From positions 2,965,001-3,029,000 of the forward strand of contig JAMXSV010000004.1 of assembly GCA_027559495.1 (NCBI GenBank): a stretch of 64,000 nucleotides of DNA, given 5' to 3'. This DNA is from Aurifilum marmelostoma (lineage: Eukaryota > Ascomycota > Sordariomycetes > Diaporthales > Cryphonectriaceae). Position 1 is the first letter of the stretch. Each line of letters opens with the position of its first letter. The notes below the pieces were generated by a model. That model did no database searches and was not told the DNA's origin. It was given only the letters and a program-made list of their open reading frames with translations. The position numbers and the translations under genes were made by a program. Below, one piece after another: positions 22,061-33,953 of the stretch.

Positions 22061-23740
22061 ATGAGAGCAGTGCGAACAGCAAGATTGCCCCTTCTGAAAG
22101 GCGTCATTCTCGTATGCGCAATGAGCAGATTGAGCGAGGCACTCTCTCTGACTGATCCCTTCGATGTTCGCGAGGCAACCATTGACAGCATTCACAACGC
22201 ATTGTCCACCGGATCTGCAACATGCCGCGATATAGTCAGCTCTTATCTGGCACGCACAGAAGCGCTCAACCCGGCCATCAACGCTATAACTGGTCTCAAT
22301 CCAGACGCTCTCACCATAGCAGACAGCATGGACATCCAGATAGCACAGGGTAATGCCTCACTCCCGCTCTTCTGCGTCCCGATCCTAGTCAAGGACAACT
22401 ACGACGCCACGCCCATGGACACCACAGGCTCATGCCTGGGGCTGGTAGGAAACATACCCAGCAGAGATGCCCCGACGATCACGGCGCTCAAGGACGCAGG
22501 CGCCATCATCCTTGGCAAGACGAATATGCACGAGCTCGCCCTCGAAGGCCTCTCCGTCTCCTCCCTCGGTGGACAAACCCTCAACCCTTACGACCAGACA
22601 CGCACACCTGGCGGGAGTAGCGGAGGAAGCGGAGCAGCAGTGGCAGCCAACCTCGCCGTGGTTGCCTTGGGAACAGACACAGTCAACAGCCTTCGCAGCC
22701 CGGCGGCATCCAATTCGCTCTTCAGTTTTCGGCCTACAAGGGGGTTGATCTCGAGGGCTGGCGTGATTCCGGTCAGCTTCACACAGGATGCCGTGGGTGC
22801 TATAGCCAGGACGGTGCGCGATCTGGCGACCGTGTTGACGGTTATGGCTGGCGTGGGATATGATGACCACGATGATACGACAGCTTTGATACCACCGGAA
22901 GTCTTGGGTAGACACTACGGTGCTTCCCTGAGGGGAGGGCAGCTGAAGGGATCGAGACTGGGTCTCGTACAAGGACTCTTCAGCAACACGGAATCTAGCG
23001 AGACGACGCCAGTGAATAGAGTCATGATGGACATGGTCAGCAAGCTGGAAGGTGCAGGGGTTACTGTGGTGAACATCAGCGAGGCCGTCTACAATGCCAC
23101 GGCCATCAGTGCAGCGCTGGATGTGCAAGTGTACGAGATTCGCGAGGGTCTTAATCGTTACCTTGGCGGGCAGGATCCTCGTGAAACGCAGCCAAAAACC
23201 TTTGAGGAGTTATACAGCAGCGGGCAGTTCCTGGTCTTACCCATCCAGTACCCCTTCATAAACATGTCCTTGATTTCCTCAAGCTCCAACGCGTCGTACC
23301 TCACGGCCCAGCGGGGCATCCAGAATCTCACAAACATGCTACATGCAACCTTTTCCACCAATGATCTAGACGCGTTGATCTACCCGGAACAAAAGAACCT
23401 CGTCGTCAAGGTAGGCTCGCCGTCACAGAGCGGACGAAACGGCATTCTTGCCGCGCTGACGGGATCGCCAGTCGTGGTCGTGCCTGCTGGATTCTCAAGC
23501 CCGACCGCAGAGGCGCCGATTGGAGTGCCAATTGGCATGGAAATATTGGGTCTGCCCTGGAGCGAGGATAGACTGTTGAGTATTGCTCAGGCGGTAGGCG
23601 AACTGGTGCCGGTGAGGAAGATGCCTCCTTTTGCGAATGGGACTGTGGAGGTTTCTGGAGGTGGGTATGACAGAGTTCCACAGGTGACGCCGCTGGCGAA
23701 TATACCACCACAGTACTCTCTTGGAAGGCTCTACGCTTGA
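22061..23740 (+). CDS. Amidase-signature hydrolase, probably secreted
   Basis: Single exon, 559 residues. I start at 22061 because it gives a signal-like N-terminus: Arg-rich MRAVRTAR, a hydrophobic stretch (LPLLKGVILVCAM), then a likely cleavage near SEALS. Amidase-signature enzymes cleave amide bonds with a Ser-cisSer-Lys triad. Here the triad is visible as K111 (PILVKDNYD), S186 (TPGGSSGGSG) and S210 (GTDTVNSLRSP), and the K-to-Ser and Ser-to-Ser spacings (75 and 24) equal those of the family. The nucleophile motif is unusual: the usual Gly two residues before the Ser is Val (TDTVNS instead of TDTGNS or TDxGGS). Several N-glycosylation sequons (NAS, NMS, NAT, NLT, NGT) fit a secreted protein. 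It follows the FAD oxidoreductase on the same strand, but 700 bp apart with its own TATA-like run. Substrate unknown. Confidence 0.88.
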   Translation: MRAVRTARLPLLKGVILVCAMSRLSEALSLTDPFDVREATIDSIHNALSTGSATCRDIVSSYLARTEALNPAINAITGLNPDALTIADSMDIQIAQGNASLPLFCVPILVKDNYDATPMDTTGSCLGLVGNIPSRDAPTITALKDAGAIILGKTNMHELALEGLSVSSLGGQTLNPYDQTRTPGGSSGGSGAAVAANLAVVALGTDTVNSLRSPAASNSLFSFRPTRGLISRAGVIPVSFTQDAVGAIARTVRDLATVLTVMAGVGYDDHDDTTALIPPEVLGRHYGASLRGGQLKGSRLGLVQGLFSNTESSETTPVNRVMMDMVSKLEGAGVTVVNISEAVYNATAISAALDVQVYEIREGLNRYLGGQDPRETQPKTFEELYSSGQFLVLPIQYPFINMSLISSSSNASYLTAQRGIQNLTNMLHATFSTNDLDALIYPEQKNLVVKVGSPSQSGRNGILAALTGSPVVVVPAGFSSPTAEAPIGVPIGMEILGLPWSEDRLLSIAQAVGELVPVRKMPPFANGTVEVSGGGYDRVPQVTPLANIPPQYSLGRLYA

Positions 23741-24719
23741 AGCAGCCCCTGTAGGTAGTCGAGCATCCACTGCGATCGTTGGTATGGCCGAGAATAGACC
23801 GAAATACATATCGGACTCGCAGGCCCGAGAATCTCAACTTCTGCATCCCAGAGATGCTCGAACGTGCGTATTAGTAACGAATACTGTTATCCGCCGTGGT
23901 CTGAGCCTCTGTTGAAGTTGCGCGTTCCCAGGTCGACCGTTTTGAAAGCCCAAGCCTTGTATTTCGATGCTCCTGATTTCGAGTTTGCATAGTGGCTCAA
24001 ATTTTCCCTATGGCAATGCTGAGGATTGGGAAGTTTGATCAGTACAAGGAAGAACGGGGAGGGTAGACATTTGTAGGGAGAAGATTCTGGCCAAGGCGCC
24101 AATATTGGACCTCTTTGCTGCCGAGTTTGCGCCTCACTTACTGCAGCTGCCACGTCATTTTTATGTGCAACAAAGCTATCTATGGCACGATGGCCTTGTC
24201 AAGAGCATCGTCAGCAGCGCTCGCCGCTGCTATAATCTCCGGACGCTTATTAGCTACATTTTTGATGAGAATTATCAAAGCTACAGTTGGAAATGATATT
24301 GCTGCTCAGCTGCTGTTTGCTACATCGCCATGCCATGCCATGCCATGCTGTTTTCTGACTCTTTATTTGATGTTAGCATTTGAGAAAACTTCTGCATCAA
24401 GACTACAACACAGCAAGCTGTGACCAATGTGATTCCAATATTGTTGTAAAGAGGATCAGGTGCAGAAAAGGCTATATTGTAGAGGGCTGCCTGTTTATTT
24501 GTGTAAGGACGTTTCCCCCTGTGGCTTCTGTTGCATCACAATTAGCGGGTATGTGGGGCACAAACAGCAGCTCTCCCCTGTCAGGGCGTGCTGGCCCACA
24601 GCTATCCGAATCAGGTAGGAATGACAGCATTGGCCTGACCCAGTTTCAACCTCATTCGTTTGCTTGCTGTAACATCTCCTCTCTTACCACATCACAGATA
24701 CCACCCACAACCCTCCATC
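23741..24719. other. Intergenic, amidase to FMP46
   Basis: No gene supported. It contains a short atgcc tandem (about 24329-24347). The right end is the FMP46 promoter. Confidence 0.45.
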
Positions 24720-25310
24720 ATGTTCAGCTTCGTGAGTAATCGCCCTGCCTCAGCAGCTCTGGCTGTCTCCTTGATGAAGATGAGAAGCTGATAGGAGCTC
24801 CCTCAACAGCGCAAGACCAAAGACATTGTCACGCTTTTCCACAAGGCCAACTCGCAAGCTTCGGTGCGAGTTGCGTCTCTGCTGAAGCAGGCCTCCGCCA
24901 ACGCTACCGAACATGCCACCGAAGACCAGGCCAGCGACCACTCGGCCCAGACGACTCCTGAGCGCGCCGAGTTCGACCTGAACATCACCGAAGACCCGCC
25001 TACTCCCGACCAGGTCCAGACCATCCTGGAGTACGTGGGCAGGGACAAGATTGGCTCTGTAATCAAGGGCGCCTCCACCGAGAGCGAGGCTATGAAGTTA
25101 TTCAAGCAGAGCGCGGAGAACTTTCAGAGGCCTGTGGTATGTCTGGATACCGTTACACGCCCCTTTTTCGCCGGACCGGAGTGTTGAGTGTTCACGGTCG
25201 ATTTTCGGTTGCTAACTTTGAGGCAGACGGTGGACTGGAACAACGGCAAGGCTGTTGCTGGCGCCGATGAGTCCAAGATATTGAAGATGCTGAGCCAGCT
25301 TCCTAAATAA
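24720..25310 (+). CDS. FMP46: FMP46-like putative mitochondrial redox protein (DUF1687)
   Basis: Three exons: 24720-24731, 24810-25136 and 25227-25310, with introns of 78 bp (gtgagt...cag) and 90 bp (gtatgt, gctaac, cag), all phase 0, giving 140 residues. The first coding exon is only 12 bases (MFSF). The join gives MFSFRKTKDIVTLFHKANS, the typical N-terminus of the family. Also seen are VRVASLLKQASANA, FDLNITEDPPTPDQVQTILEYV, and the C-terminal TVDWNNGKAVAGADESKIL. Fmp46/DUF1687 proteins have a thioredoxin-like fold and mitochondrial localisation in yeast; their activity is not established. No cysteine is present in this copy, which argues against a thiol mechanism. Length fits the family (about 130-150). 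Confidence 0.88.
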
Positions 25311-26377
25311 ATCCAGGACCATTTTCTAGCATCCTTCTGTACAAAATGATATTTCCCTCTATGTCTTCCCTGAGCCAAGAAATCTGTTGAGCTCTGTTGC
25401 AATGAAATCGGGCTACGTCGTGAGGTGCTTTACCCCTCTTGTCTACCATTGTTTTTGCTCCTGCCTGTACTTTCTCACCTGCAGTCTCTTTTCTTGGAAA
25501 AACTGTCTGGAGATCCAGTTCATCACTGGGCTGTCAATGGCCATCATCCGAACTGCCAGCAGCTCCTCTCTTAATTACAAAACAAGCAAACTTGAAAAGC
25601 TGTGGCCTTCCAGACATCGTCCATCAAGGACTACAGCAACAATGACTTTGTGTCTCAGGACGTGAAAGGATTAAGAAGGCATGTCGAGGCTAGGGGCTCA
25701 TCCCCGCTCTGAGACTGGCTGTGGAAGACAAGTTCAAGAAGACTTCTCAAACCACTTACGAAGGTATGCTATCTGTATCTCTTCTTCTAGTCATCTGGCC
25801 ACATGTGAACTCTCGTTGGACTGCACAAAAGACGCTGACTTGGGTCTGAGAAGGGAAGCTACCTGAGTCCAAGTATGTCTTGAGCACTGTGAATGCTGCT
25901 GGGCCAACCTCAGGAGAAACACAGGAAAGTCTCAGGACTGGCTGCAGCCCACCTGATGCCCCATTCACTAACCCCTCAGCCTCCCGACGTGATTGACAAA
26001 TTTAAAGGTAGGCAGGTAGGCACCTTTACCAAGTGATGGCTCATAGTGCCGACTCCTGCCCCTTCACCTGACTCCCACCTGTGAAGTAGATGCCCTTACA
26101 AATATCTCCACCCACAGGCCTCTCTTCCTGCAATCTTGACCACAGGCTGCATCCTGAACCCAAACCTCCTTTCACATCCATCCTGCCACTCTTCTAACTG
26201 TCTGTTTTCACACTGCACATCACTTCCCCAACACCCAAACTTCCCCTTTCTGCTTTGTACCACCACAATCATATTGTGCCACTGCAGCTCTTTTTTCTCA
26301 TCCCCCTTCTCATCCCCTCGCCTTTCTCGGCTTGTCCACCAGTTTCCCCATCGAGCGATCACTCTCAATCCATCACG
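25311..26377. other. Upstream region of the large RRM/RGG gene
   Basis: About 1.1 kb with no supportable gene. From about 26100 to 26377 the plus strand is strongly pyrimidine-rich (C and T), as often seen in leaders of constitutively expressed fungal genes. An in-frame ATG at 26255 lies in this tract, but its translation is a hydrophobic, Pro/Ser-rich artefact. Confidence 0.45.
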
Positions 26378-29300
26378 ATGGCTTGGGACTGGGCCAAGAA
26401 GACCACCAGCCTTGTGAGGCACAACTCGACCAGGACTGACGTACCAGGCGCGTCCTCCAAGCCCGGCGGCGGCGGCCAAAATGACAAGATCAAGTGGACT
26501 TATGTGAAGGCTCAGGGTGGCATGACGATGATCGACCCCGTCATGGGCTTCTATCGCAACCCTCCTCCCCACGCCAAGTGTCGCTGGTCAACTAACAATG
26601 GTCAAAACCAGCCCGTCATGTTCGAGAAAAATACCCTGAAGATGCCGGATCGAACGCTAATCAAGTGGGACGACGAGCGGCTCGCGGCCGAGGCCAGCAA
26701 GTACCAACAACTGTACTGGGAGGAGATGAAGCACCTTGTCCGCCCCGAGACCTTTGAGGATCTCTACGAGTACTTTGACAGCATGACTCTCTGGATGAAC
26801 GGCGCCTACAACATGTGGAACCTTGTCAACATGCTCATCTCCCACGCGCACAACCAAATGCCTCTGATCCGTCAGGAGTGGAAGCAGGCGATTGACGCCT
26901 ACGTCTACGACTTCTTCAACGACCACCCCTATGCCTACTACAACCGTCAGGCACTCTGCCAGTGGAACGGCGTGGGTGACCCAGTCACCTCAATTGCCTT
27001 TCAGAACTGGCCCAACTTTGACCTGGACGGTCTCAACCTGGAGCAGGTGAATATGGCCCGCGAGGCGCTGATCTCCCAGTACATTTATCTTACTGGCCAG
27101 AACCCCGACACGCCTCAGTGCTACCCATTCTTCCCCCGTCCTGTTTTCAATCATTTCGACGCGTATAACAGCGCGTCTAACGAACCCGTGCCTCGGCCTA
27201 CCTCTGTCGCGTCTGCCAACGCCAAGCCTGTGGTAGCAATCGGCCAGCCTGCTGCTGCTGCTGCTGCTGCTACTGCTGCAGGCATGGCATCGCCTTCGGC
27301 TATCCTCACTAGCATTCCTGAGGAGTCCACGGCCGCCGTCAAGATCATTGATGCTCTAGCTAGCTCTGCACCGTCTGGGGAGGCTACGCCTAAGCTGAAT
27401 AATCCTGTTCCTGAGATCGTCACTAAGGAGGCCACACCTGAGCGCACCGAGATCACCCGCGACCGCAAGGACAGCAACGGCTCTACCGACAAGCTCTTCT
27501 TCAACCCTGACCGATCTCCTGAGTCACTCCGAGTCGAGGGCCGATCGCTCTCGGCAGTGTCGGCCCCTGACCAAAACCCAGAACCTATGCTCAACAACAC
27601 TGAAGCCGGCGCCGAGAAGAAACGTTTCGCAAGCGAGGCGCCTGCCGTTATGAGGGCTAGGAAGCAGGGTGAATGGTCGGTAGTTGATTCAAGGACGGCT
27701 GATCCGGCCACTGTTGCCGCCATGCTTGTGAGACGAACCTCACTGCAAGGGCCTCGCATGTCTCCTGCCCACTTTGCTCCTCAGCAGCAGCAGGACCACT
27801 ACCCCAACCAGGTGATGCCGTTCCAAGGTCAGCCGATGATGGGGCCATCTCCTCCTCGTCCTCTGTACCCGCCTCATCATCCTCAGTCTTCTTTCGGACC
27901 TCCCAACGCCACCATGCCGCCGCCTCCCCCGGGTCCTTTCTCTGGTCCGAATGTCTTCTTCCCAGGCGGGCCTCCCCCATTCCCTCCTGGTATTGGCATG
28001 ACACCAGACGGACGACCTCTGGAGCAGTGCCAGGACCAGATGCCTATGCAGCCGCCTTATATGGACCAAGTTCAGTCCGGTAGCCCACAGGGACCGCCAA
28101 TGAACATGCCGCCTCCCTTCATGGGACCTCCTGGCCAAGGCCCTCACATGCCGGGCCCTTCTCCTCCAGTGTACCAGCCGAACGGATACGTACCCCCGAC
28201 CCCAAGACACAACGGTGGTGGCCAGAACCGTTTCGAGGGAGTATCTGGTGACAACAAGAATCACAACAACATGAGGAATGGTAGTCGTCGCGACAGCGTC
28301 AACTCGAGCGGGTCCCGCAAGGTTCGTGATGATCCGATCCACGGCGCTGTCTACACCCTGAAGGATGCGCGCAAGGCTGGCAATGGTTCCTCGGGTCGTC
28401 CGCCTTCGAATGGCTGCGATGCTGATCAGAGGCACGGGAATTTCAACATGCCATTGCCATGTAACAACGCGTGGGCCACAGGTCGCGTCTACGACGAATT
28501 GTTAAACAACGTCTACAACGAGTGCCCTTGTCGCCGCTGTGCCGAGGCCACAAGAAGCCTTTTTATTGCACTTCGTGGCGCCGCCAGCATAGACTCTGAG
28601 GAGCTGCGGACGACTCTTTTGCAGCACTTTGCCAAGTTCAAGCCTGTCTTCGTCAAGCGCAGGCACAACGCACCGCAGGCACTTGTCGTGTAAGTGATGA
28701 CCATATGCTCCTGATAATGACAAGCAAAGCGGTCTATTGAGAAGTACCACTGACTATTGGTTGGGTCTTTTTAGTTTCGAGAACGATGTAGATGCGATTC
28801 GAGCGATCCAAGATGCATGCAGCAAAGAGAACAAGACCATCAAGGTCCTAGGACGGACAGTTCGGATCTGGTATCCTCTCTTCTCGAAGCACTACACTCC
28901 AAGCAGCGATGACAACCCTACCGGCCAGCCCAAGCAGCTGTTTGAGATCCAGAGCCAGATGTTCTTGTCTTCTCAGTCCAAATCCCGTCGAGAGTCGAAC
29001 CCTTTCCGCAACCAACAGCCAATGGATCACCAATACAGTGGGCGGCCCCTCCCCGGCGGCCCTCAGAGTCAACCGGCTCAACAGCTGGGCTCTCAGCACC
29101 TTCCTCCGCTACCGCCACACATGGGCCAATGTCCTTCGTTGGGTTTCCCGATCTTGAATGGCAGCGCCATGGTATACCCGCCCGTGGGCCCCATGCCGCA
29201 GCGCACACTGTGGGAGCCACCCGCGTCTCCGCCCCGAAAGTCGGGCACTTCTCTGTCATGCGCACAGGTTGAGCAGGAGCTTTTGACGACTCCTCAGCAG

Positions 29301-32198
29301 TTCCAGAAGACGGGCGAGCGTACAGGGGAGATCCTCATGAAGGAAGACTGGCGATCGAAGCCTCCTGCAGAAATTATCATCGCGGACGATAGCGACCACC
29401 ACCCTAGCGATGATATGAAGAGCAGCCATTCGTCTTCCACCTCTCGAAGTGTCAAGGTTTCTTTGCCAAATGAAGAGGGCTCGGCGCGTGAGGCTGCCTC
29501 TCGGAGCTCCTCGGCCAGCACTTCTCCGGAGATGGCAAAGCGAGGTCTCAAGGAGGATGGCAAGGAGCACCTGGAAAACAAGGAAAAGGAATGTGACAAG
29601 CACATTGCGGATAAATCTCGGAAGGTCAGCCCAGAGACTGTCCAGAAAGTCGTTGCACCGAAGAAGGACCATGCTGCTCAAGAGGACAAGACGGACGAGA
29701 CTACCAAGGAGATTGCAGCCAAGGAGAAGGAGTCTGCCGAGAAGGTGAAGACGACGATGAAGAAGGAGCCTGCTGGGAAAAAGACTTCTTCTGGTGGTGA
29801 CCGCAGAACCGCGCCTGACTTGGCCGCACCAGTCGAGTCTATTGAGCAGCAGGCGCCCAAGTTCGGATACAGGAAGACCACCGTCGAGCTTTCTTCAGCG
29901 GTCGAGAAGGTCGACTACCCATTGGACACCGTCATCCGACACAAGAAGCCCCGCACTCCTCTCCCACGCGAATGGGCGGCTGAAATGCTTGCTAACAAGG
30001 ACTCATCTTCTTCTGCTGGTCAGACATTTGCCGCGTCTGACATTAGGCAGCGCTTCGCCGCAATCAACGAGGAACTTCGCAAGGAGGAAATTGCTTTGGC
30101 TGCGAAGCAGGTCGTAGAGGCGTTGACGTCGTCGTCCACCAGTGCGGGTCCTAGCATGGACAATGCTACTGCTCCTGCCGCCACGGATGCTGAGCTGACC
30201 GCAAAGCCACAGCAGACGCAGAAGCAGAGGAAGAAGTCGAAGAGCAGCAGAAAGGCTGCTGGCAAGGCCCTTGGTGGCAAGTCCGACCCGGAGGCTCGGT
30301 CCAACACGCCCACCAATGCGCACGCCCGCGCTCCTTCGTCGGGGTCAAACCGTCCTCCTTCGGCTGCTGCTCTGGCAGATGCCACTGCCTCGCGCGCCTC
30401 ATCACCCGCAATGCAGACCAACAATGATGCCACATCCGTCAGTGGTTCCCAACAGCCAAAGAAAAAGAAGAACAACAATAAGAATAAGAAGAGAAAGCCG
30501 ACACAGTCTGCTTCGGAATTCTCAGAAGGGCTGGCGAAGAGCGGGGGCTCTCAGGGTACCACAACGGATCAGGCAGTCTGTCCTGGATCGCCTCTGAAGA
30601 AATCCAAGACGATGGACACTGAAGCTGTTGAGATGGCTGGCAAGGATGCTGCTGACGAGATCCCTCCCAACAACAACGACCACAAGGTTGTTGAGCAGGT
30701 CCAAGGAAAGAACAATGGTGGTGGCTATCGTGCCAACAACGGCGGCTCGCTGCGTATGAACAAGCAGCGTACGCCCAAGATCGCTGATCCGGACAAGGAC
30801 GACACCCAGGACGAAGACAAGATCAAGAAACCAGCTGACGCCGGCGCCACCACATCTCTGCCCACTATATTCGAGCCGCCTGCCAAAGAGGAGTCGTCCA
30901 AGGACGTCTCGCCCGACGCGAAGCTGTTCGCCCACCAGAAGTTCACCATCGACCAGACCAAGAAATCGGGCAACGCACCAAGCGACTCTCAAACCTCCCA
31001 CCCAGTGCCTTCTCGACCAACGGTCAGCGGCGCCTGGGCGGCCATCGTCAAGGGGGGTGGTGCTCAGAGCGGTAAGACCGTTGATCCATTCGTGGCTAGT
31101 CCTAGCGAGGCCATCTCAAAAAACGACCTTGTGAAGGACCAGAACGTTAAATCTCCCCAGAAGGAGAAAGCCGTCGACAAGAAGTCTTTAAAGGACCACT
31201 CTACCTCGCCCACTCCCTCTCCGAAGAAGGAACCTCGTCAACCGCCTAGGAACAAAGGCAAGAGCATCCTCAATGCAGCCGTCCAGTCCTTCGTCCCCTC
31301 ACGGGCATCGTCTGCTGGTTCAAACGCAAAACTCAACCCAGCCGCGCAGTCCTTCACAGTCTCCAGATCATCGTCTCCCTCGATTGGCACCATCCCTGGC
31401 ATTGGCCGCACGACCGATGGCACCTCCGTGAACACGAAGAAGACCAACCAGCCGCTTCCCACCGAGGGGCTCACTCAGAAAGTCGAGGGCGGCCACAAGG
31501 GCCACGCAAAGAAGCCTTCCCTGCCTGGCAAAACGGCCGGCATAGACAAGCGCTTCGTCACACCAGCCGAGCAGGTCGTCGACCCCGCTGTGGTGTCGCA
31601 GCCTGGCCCTCCCACCAAGGAGAAGAAGACCGTGGCCGGTCGAGGCCTCCTTCCTGATCCCAGTGGGCGAAACTCAGAGATGTCTACGAGATCGAGACCC
31701 GTGCCCGCGATGCCCGTCACCGCCGAGAAGAAGATATTGACACCCATCAAGAAGAAAGTCTCCGAGGTTGTCTCCGACTCCCCACCGCCTGTTAATCACG
31801 ACAATTTTCCAACTCTGGGCGAGGCTGCCAACACTGTTGTGAAGAAGCGCGCTGCAAGCATCGTCAAGGCTGGACTGCCTGCGGTGACGGCTGCTCCTTC
31901 CCAGGCGATGGTGCCAGCCGGTGGAGAGGTCAATTCGACCTCCGGCGTGGCTCGGAAGACTGCTGTGAGCCAGCAACGGAGCATCACTGCTCCTACAATC
32001 GCCCAGCAGAAGCCTACCGAGGTGCAGAAGCCAAAGAGTGGCAGCAGCGCTTGGCAGACAGTGGGCCCGGCCAGGAAGAACACCAGTGGTGGCACGGCTA
32101 GGGGCTTCGGAGACCGCGGTGGTCGAGGCGGGCGGTCCTGGCACCGCGGTGGCCGAGGTGATCAGTTTGCTGGCTCTGAGGAGCGCAAGGGCGGTTGA
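26378..32198 (+). CDS. Large RNA-binding-type protein (RRM-like, RGG tail)
   Basis: Exons 26378-28689 and 28775-32198 join across an 85-bp intron (gtaagt...tag), phase 2, giving 1,911 residues. The start context is good (cacgATGg). The N-terminal 250 residues look globular and conserved in style (KWTYVKAQGGMTMIDPVMGF, YDFFNDHPYAYYNRQALCQW) but match no family I know. Next come low-complexity stretches: an Ala run from GCT repeats near 27250-27280, Ser/Thr/Glu-rich sequence, and a Pro/Met/Gln-rich block. An RRM-like segment crosses the intron: PCNNAWATGRVYDELLNNVY, then ALVVFENDVDAIRAIQDAC and IKVLGRTVRIWYP. The second half is Lys/Glu/Ser-rich, with KKKKNNNKNKKRK-type basic runs. An FPTLGEAA motif precedes an RGG-rich tail (GFGDRGGRGGRSWHRGGRG). 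I infer a cytoplasmic mRNP or translation-associated role. Most of the chain should be disordered. Confidence 0.75.
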
Positions 32199-32967
32199 AG
32201 CCGCCGAGGAACAAAGAGATGATGTCAAAAGGCAGAGGGAGGCTGCAAGGAGTCTTGCTACAGAAACTAGTGCAAGACAACCGAGAGAAGTTTGTCACGA
32301 TACTATTGAGAAACTTTGCGGCTTTATTGACTCAAAAAGGAACGGCAGAGATCATGAGAATAGAGAAGAAGGGCCGATGAATCACGAATATGACTATCAC
32401 TCGAGGTTGATGGATTCAGATGATGACGCGTGGTCGACGAATGGTCATGAGGGGAGGTTGACGAGGGCTTGCGCCACGAGAATGGTATTGACTCGATCAC
32501 ATCGGGCCACCAAGGGTTCATTGGTTGTTTGGGAGCATTTTGTAGAACATTATTGCTGGTCATGAGAGTAATCAAGTCAAGTTGGTCATACCCCTTCCGA
32601 CCTCACCGACAAAATGACTGGCATATTTTCTCAAGCGACCCATCCTTAGCTCACTATATCACCTACTCAACGTGACTGAGGAGAGATTCAGTAAGTCGTG
32701 GTGATGATGGCCATAGCCTGTCTTTCGATACTTTTTCTTTTCTTCTTATAACTTTTGACATGTTCTGTCTTCTTATTGTACTGTGTGAGAGGGGCAGCTC
32801 TTCCTTGTCCCACACGGCATCATTGCCCTGCTCACATCCCAGCCCTGATAGTCTTTTCATAAGCCCTTCCATGGATCCTCCAATGCCCCTATCAAGCGCC
32901 AAGTGACTGTCGTTGTGTGCGGCCTCTCGGCATCCTCTCCAACGATCAAGCGTTCGCCCCACGTCCG
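32199..32967. other. Convergent intergenic, large gene and NDUFA2
   Basis: Holds the 3' ends of two convergent genes. Open frames here are continuations or shadows, with no domain. No gene supported. Confidence 0.5.
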
Positions 32968-33568
32968 TCATGCCTTTTGCTGTACCAGTCCAGTCACCGC
33001 ATCCTCAATCTGTTTGTCCGAGAGACCTGTCGAGCAGAGACATATCAGCGCCCATTCATTCGTGGTTTTCGACAAATATACCGCCCCAGCTCCCCAACAA
33101 GTTCTCTCTTGCAGAGTTCGTCCTGGTCTCTCTGAGCGCTGGTCGGGGGGAACAGAAAGGTGGTTCGGGTTCGGATTGGTCTTGCAGGTGTCTCGTCCCT
33201 TACCTTCTAACGATTGGCTCTCCTCCTTGCCGAACTCATATCTCGCATAGACCTTGGGCCTGGTCCCCTGTGCCTCGCGCAGCATGATGGGCGTGGTAGG
33301 GTTGTGCTTCTTCATTGTCGGGTAGGTCCTTGTTAGGAATGCCCTGTTTGGACACAAGAGAAGGAGTGCAAAAGTCAGCAGGTCGTCTCTTTGTGTCTGT
33401 GAAGAGGGAATCTCCGTAGTCGCAAGGGAAAGAGCTGAGGGAGTTGGAGCGATGGTGTTGTCGCTGCTGCTCGAATGCGTACCTGGTCGCGGCGCTGTGC
33501 TCTGACGTCTGGCAGAAGAGGAAGCGGACCTCCTTGAGGGACTTTGTGAATGCGTATTTGGTCGCCAT
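32968..33568 (-). CDS. NDUFA2: Complex I subunit NDUFA2/NI8M (B8, 10.5 kDa)
   Basis: Accessory subunit of NADH:ubiquinone oxidoreductase at the inner mitochondrial membrane, with a thioredoxin-like fold. Three exons: 33568-33483, 33343-33204 and 33026-32968 (donors gtacgc and gtaagg; both acceptors cag). The phases agree and give 94 residues, the family's size. The splice-joined sequence reads KEVRFLFCQTSEHSAAT-R-AFLTRTYPTMKKHNP, then PIMLREAQGTRPKVYARYEF and SLEGLSDKQIEDAV. The single Cys lies in FLFCQTSE, and the chain has no cleavable presequence, as usual for this subunit. It is head to head with MPC2, with 781 bp between the start codons. Confidence 0.95.
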
Positions 33569-33953
33569 CTTCAGGCGGCGGCCTCTGGGGACAGAGTCAA
33601 TTGGTCGACGAGGTGGTAACTTGTAGGGGCGCTGCGGTCGGGCGTGTGGTCGTAGCTGTAGCTTTAGTAGGAGACACCACACATACACACACTCACTCAA
33701 GTCTCGTAGCCGACTGCACTGGACCATTCAACGGGTGGGTGGGGCCCATACTTGCATAGTTCCGTATAATTGCATAAGTGACGTGCTGAGCTACCGGGGT
33801 GCCATGCGCCATGTACTTGACCCCGGCGAGCAGCAGGCAATTGTTAGCAACGCGAGCGCTCTGAGTGGTTTACTGGACATGTCCTACAGCACCTCTTCCG
33901 TTATCTCCGGGGCGGCCGCTGCCAGACTCAGCGCTGTGGTGTGCAGTAAAGCT

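Noticed and set aside
24575..24584. Recurrent CCCCTGTCAG-type motif (also near 1897, 40440 and 48336)
   Set aside because: Only two exact copies and two variants, in unrelated places; not distinguishable from chance without a genome-wide count.
27740..28435. 231-codon antisense frame inside the large RRM/RGG gene
   Set aside because: Arg/His-rich translation created by the Pro-rich coding strand; not a protein-like sequence.
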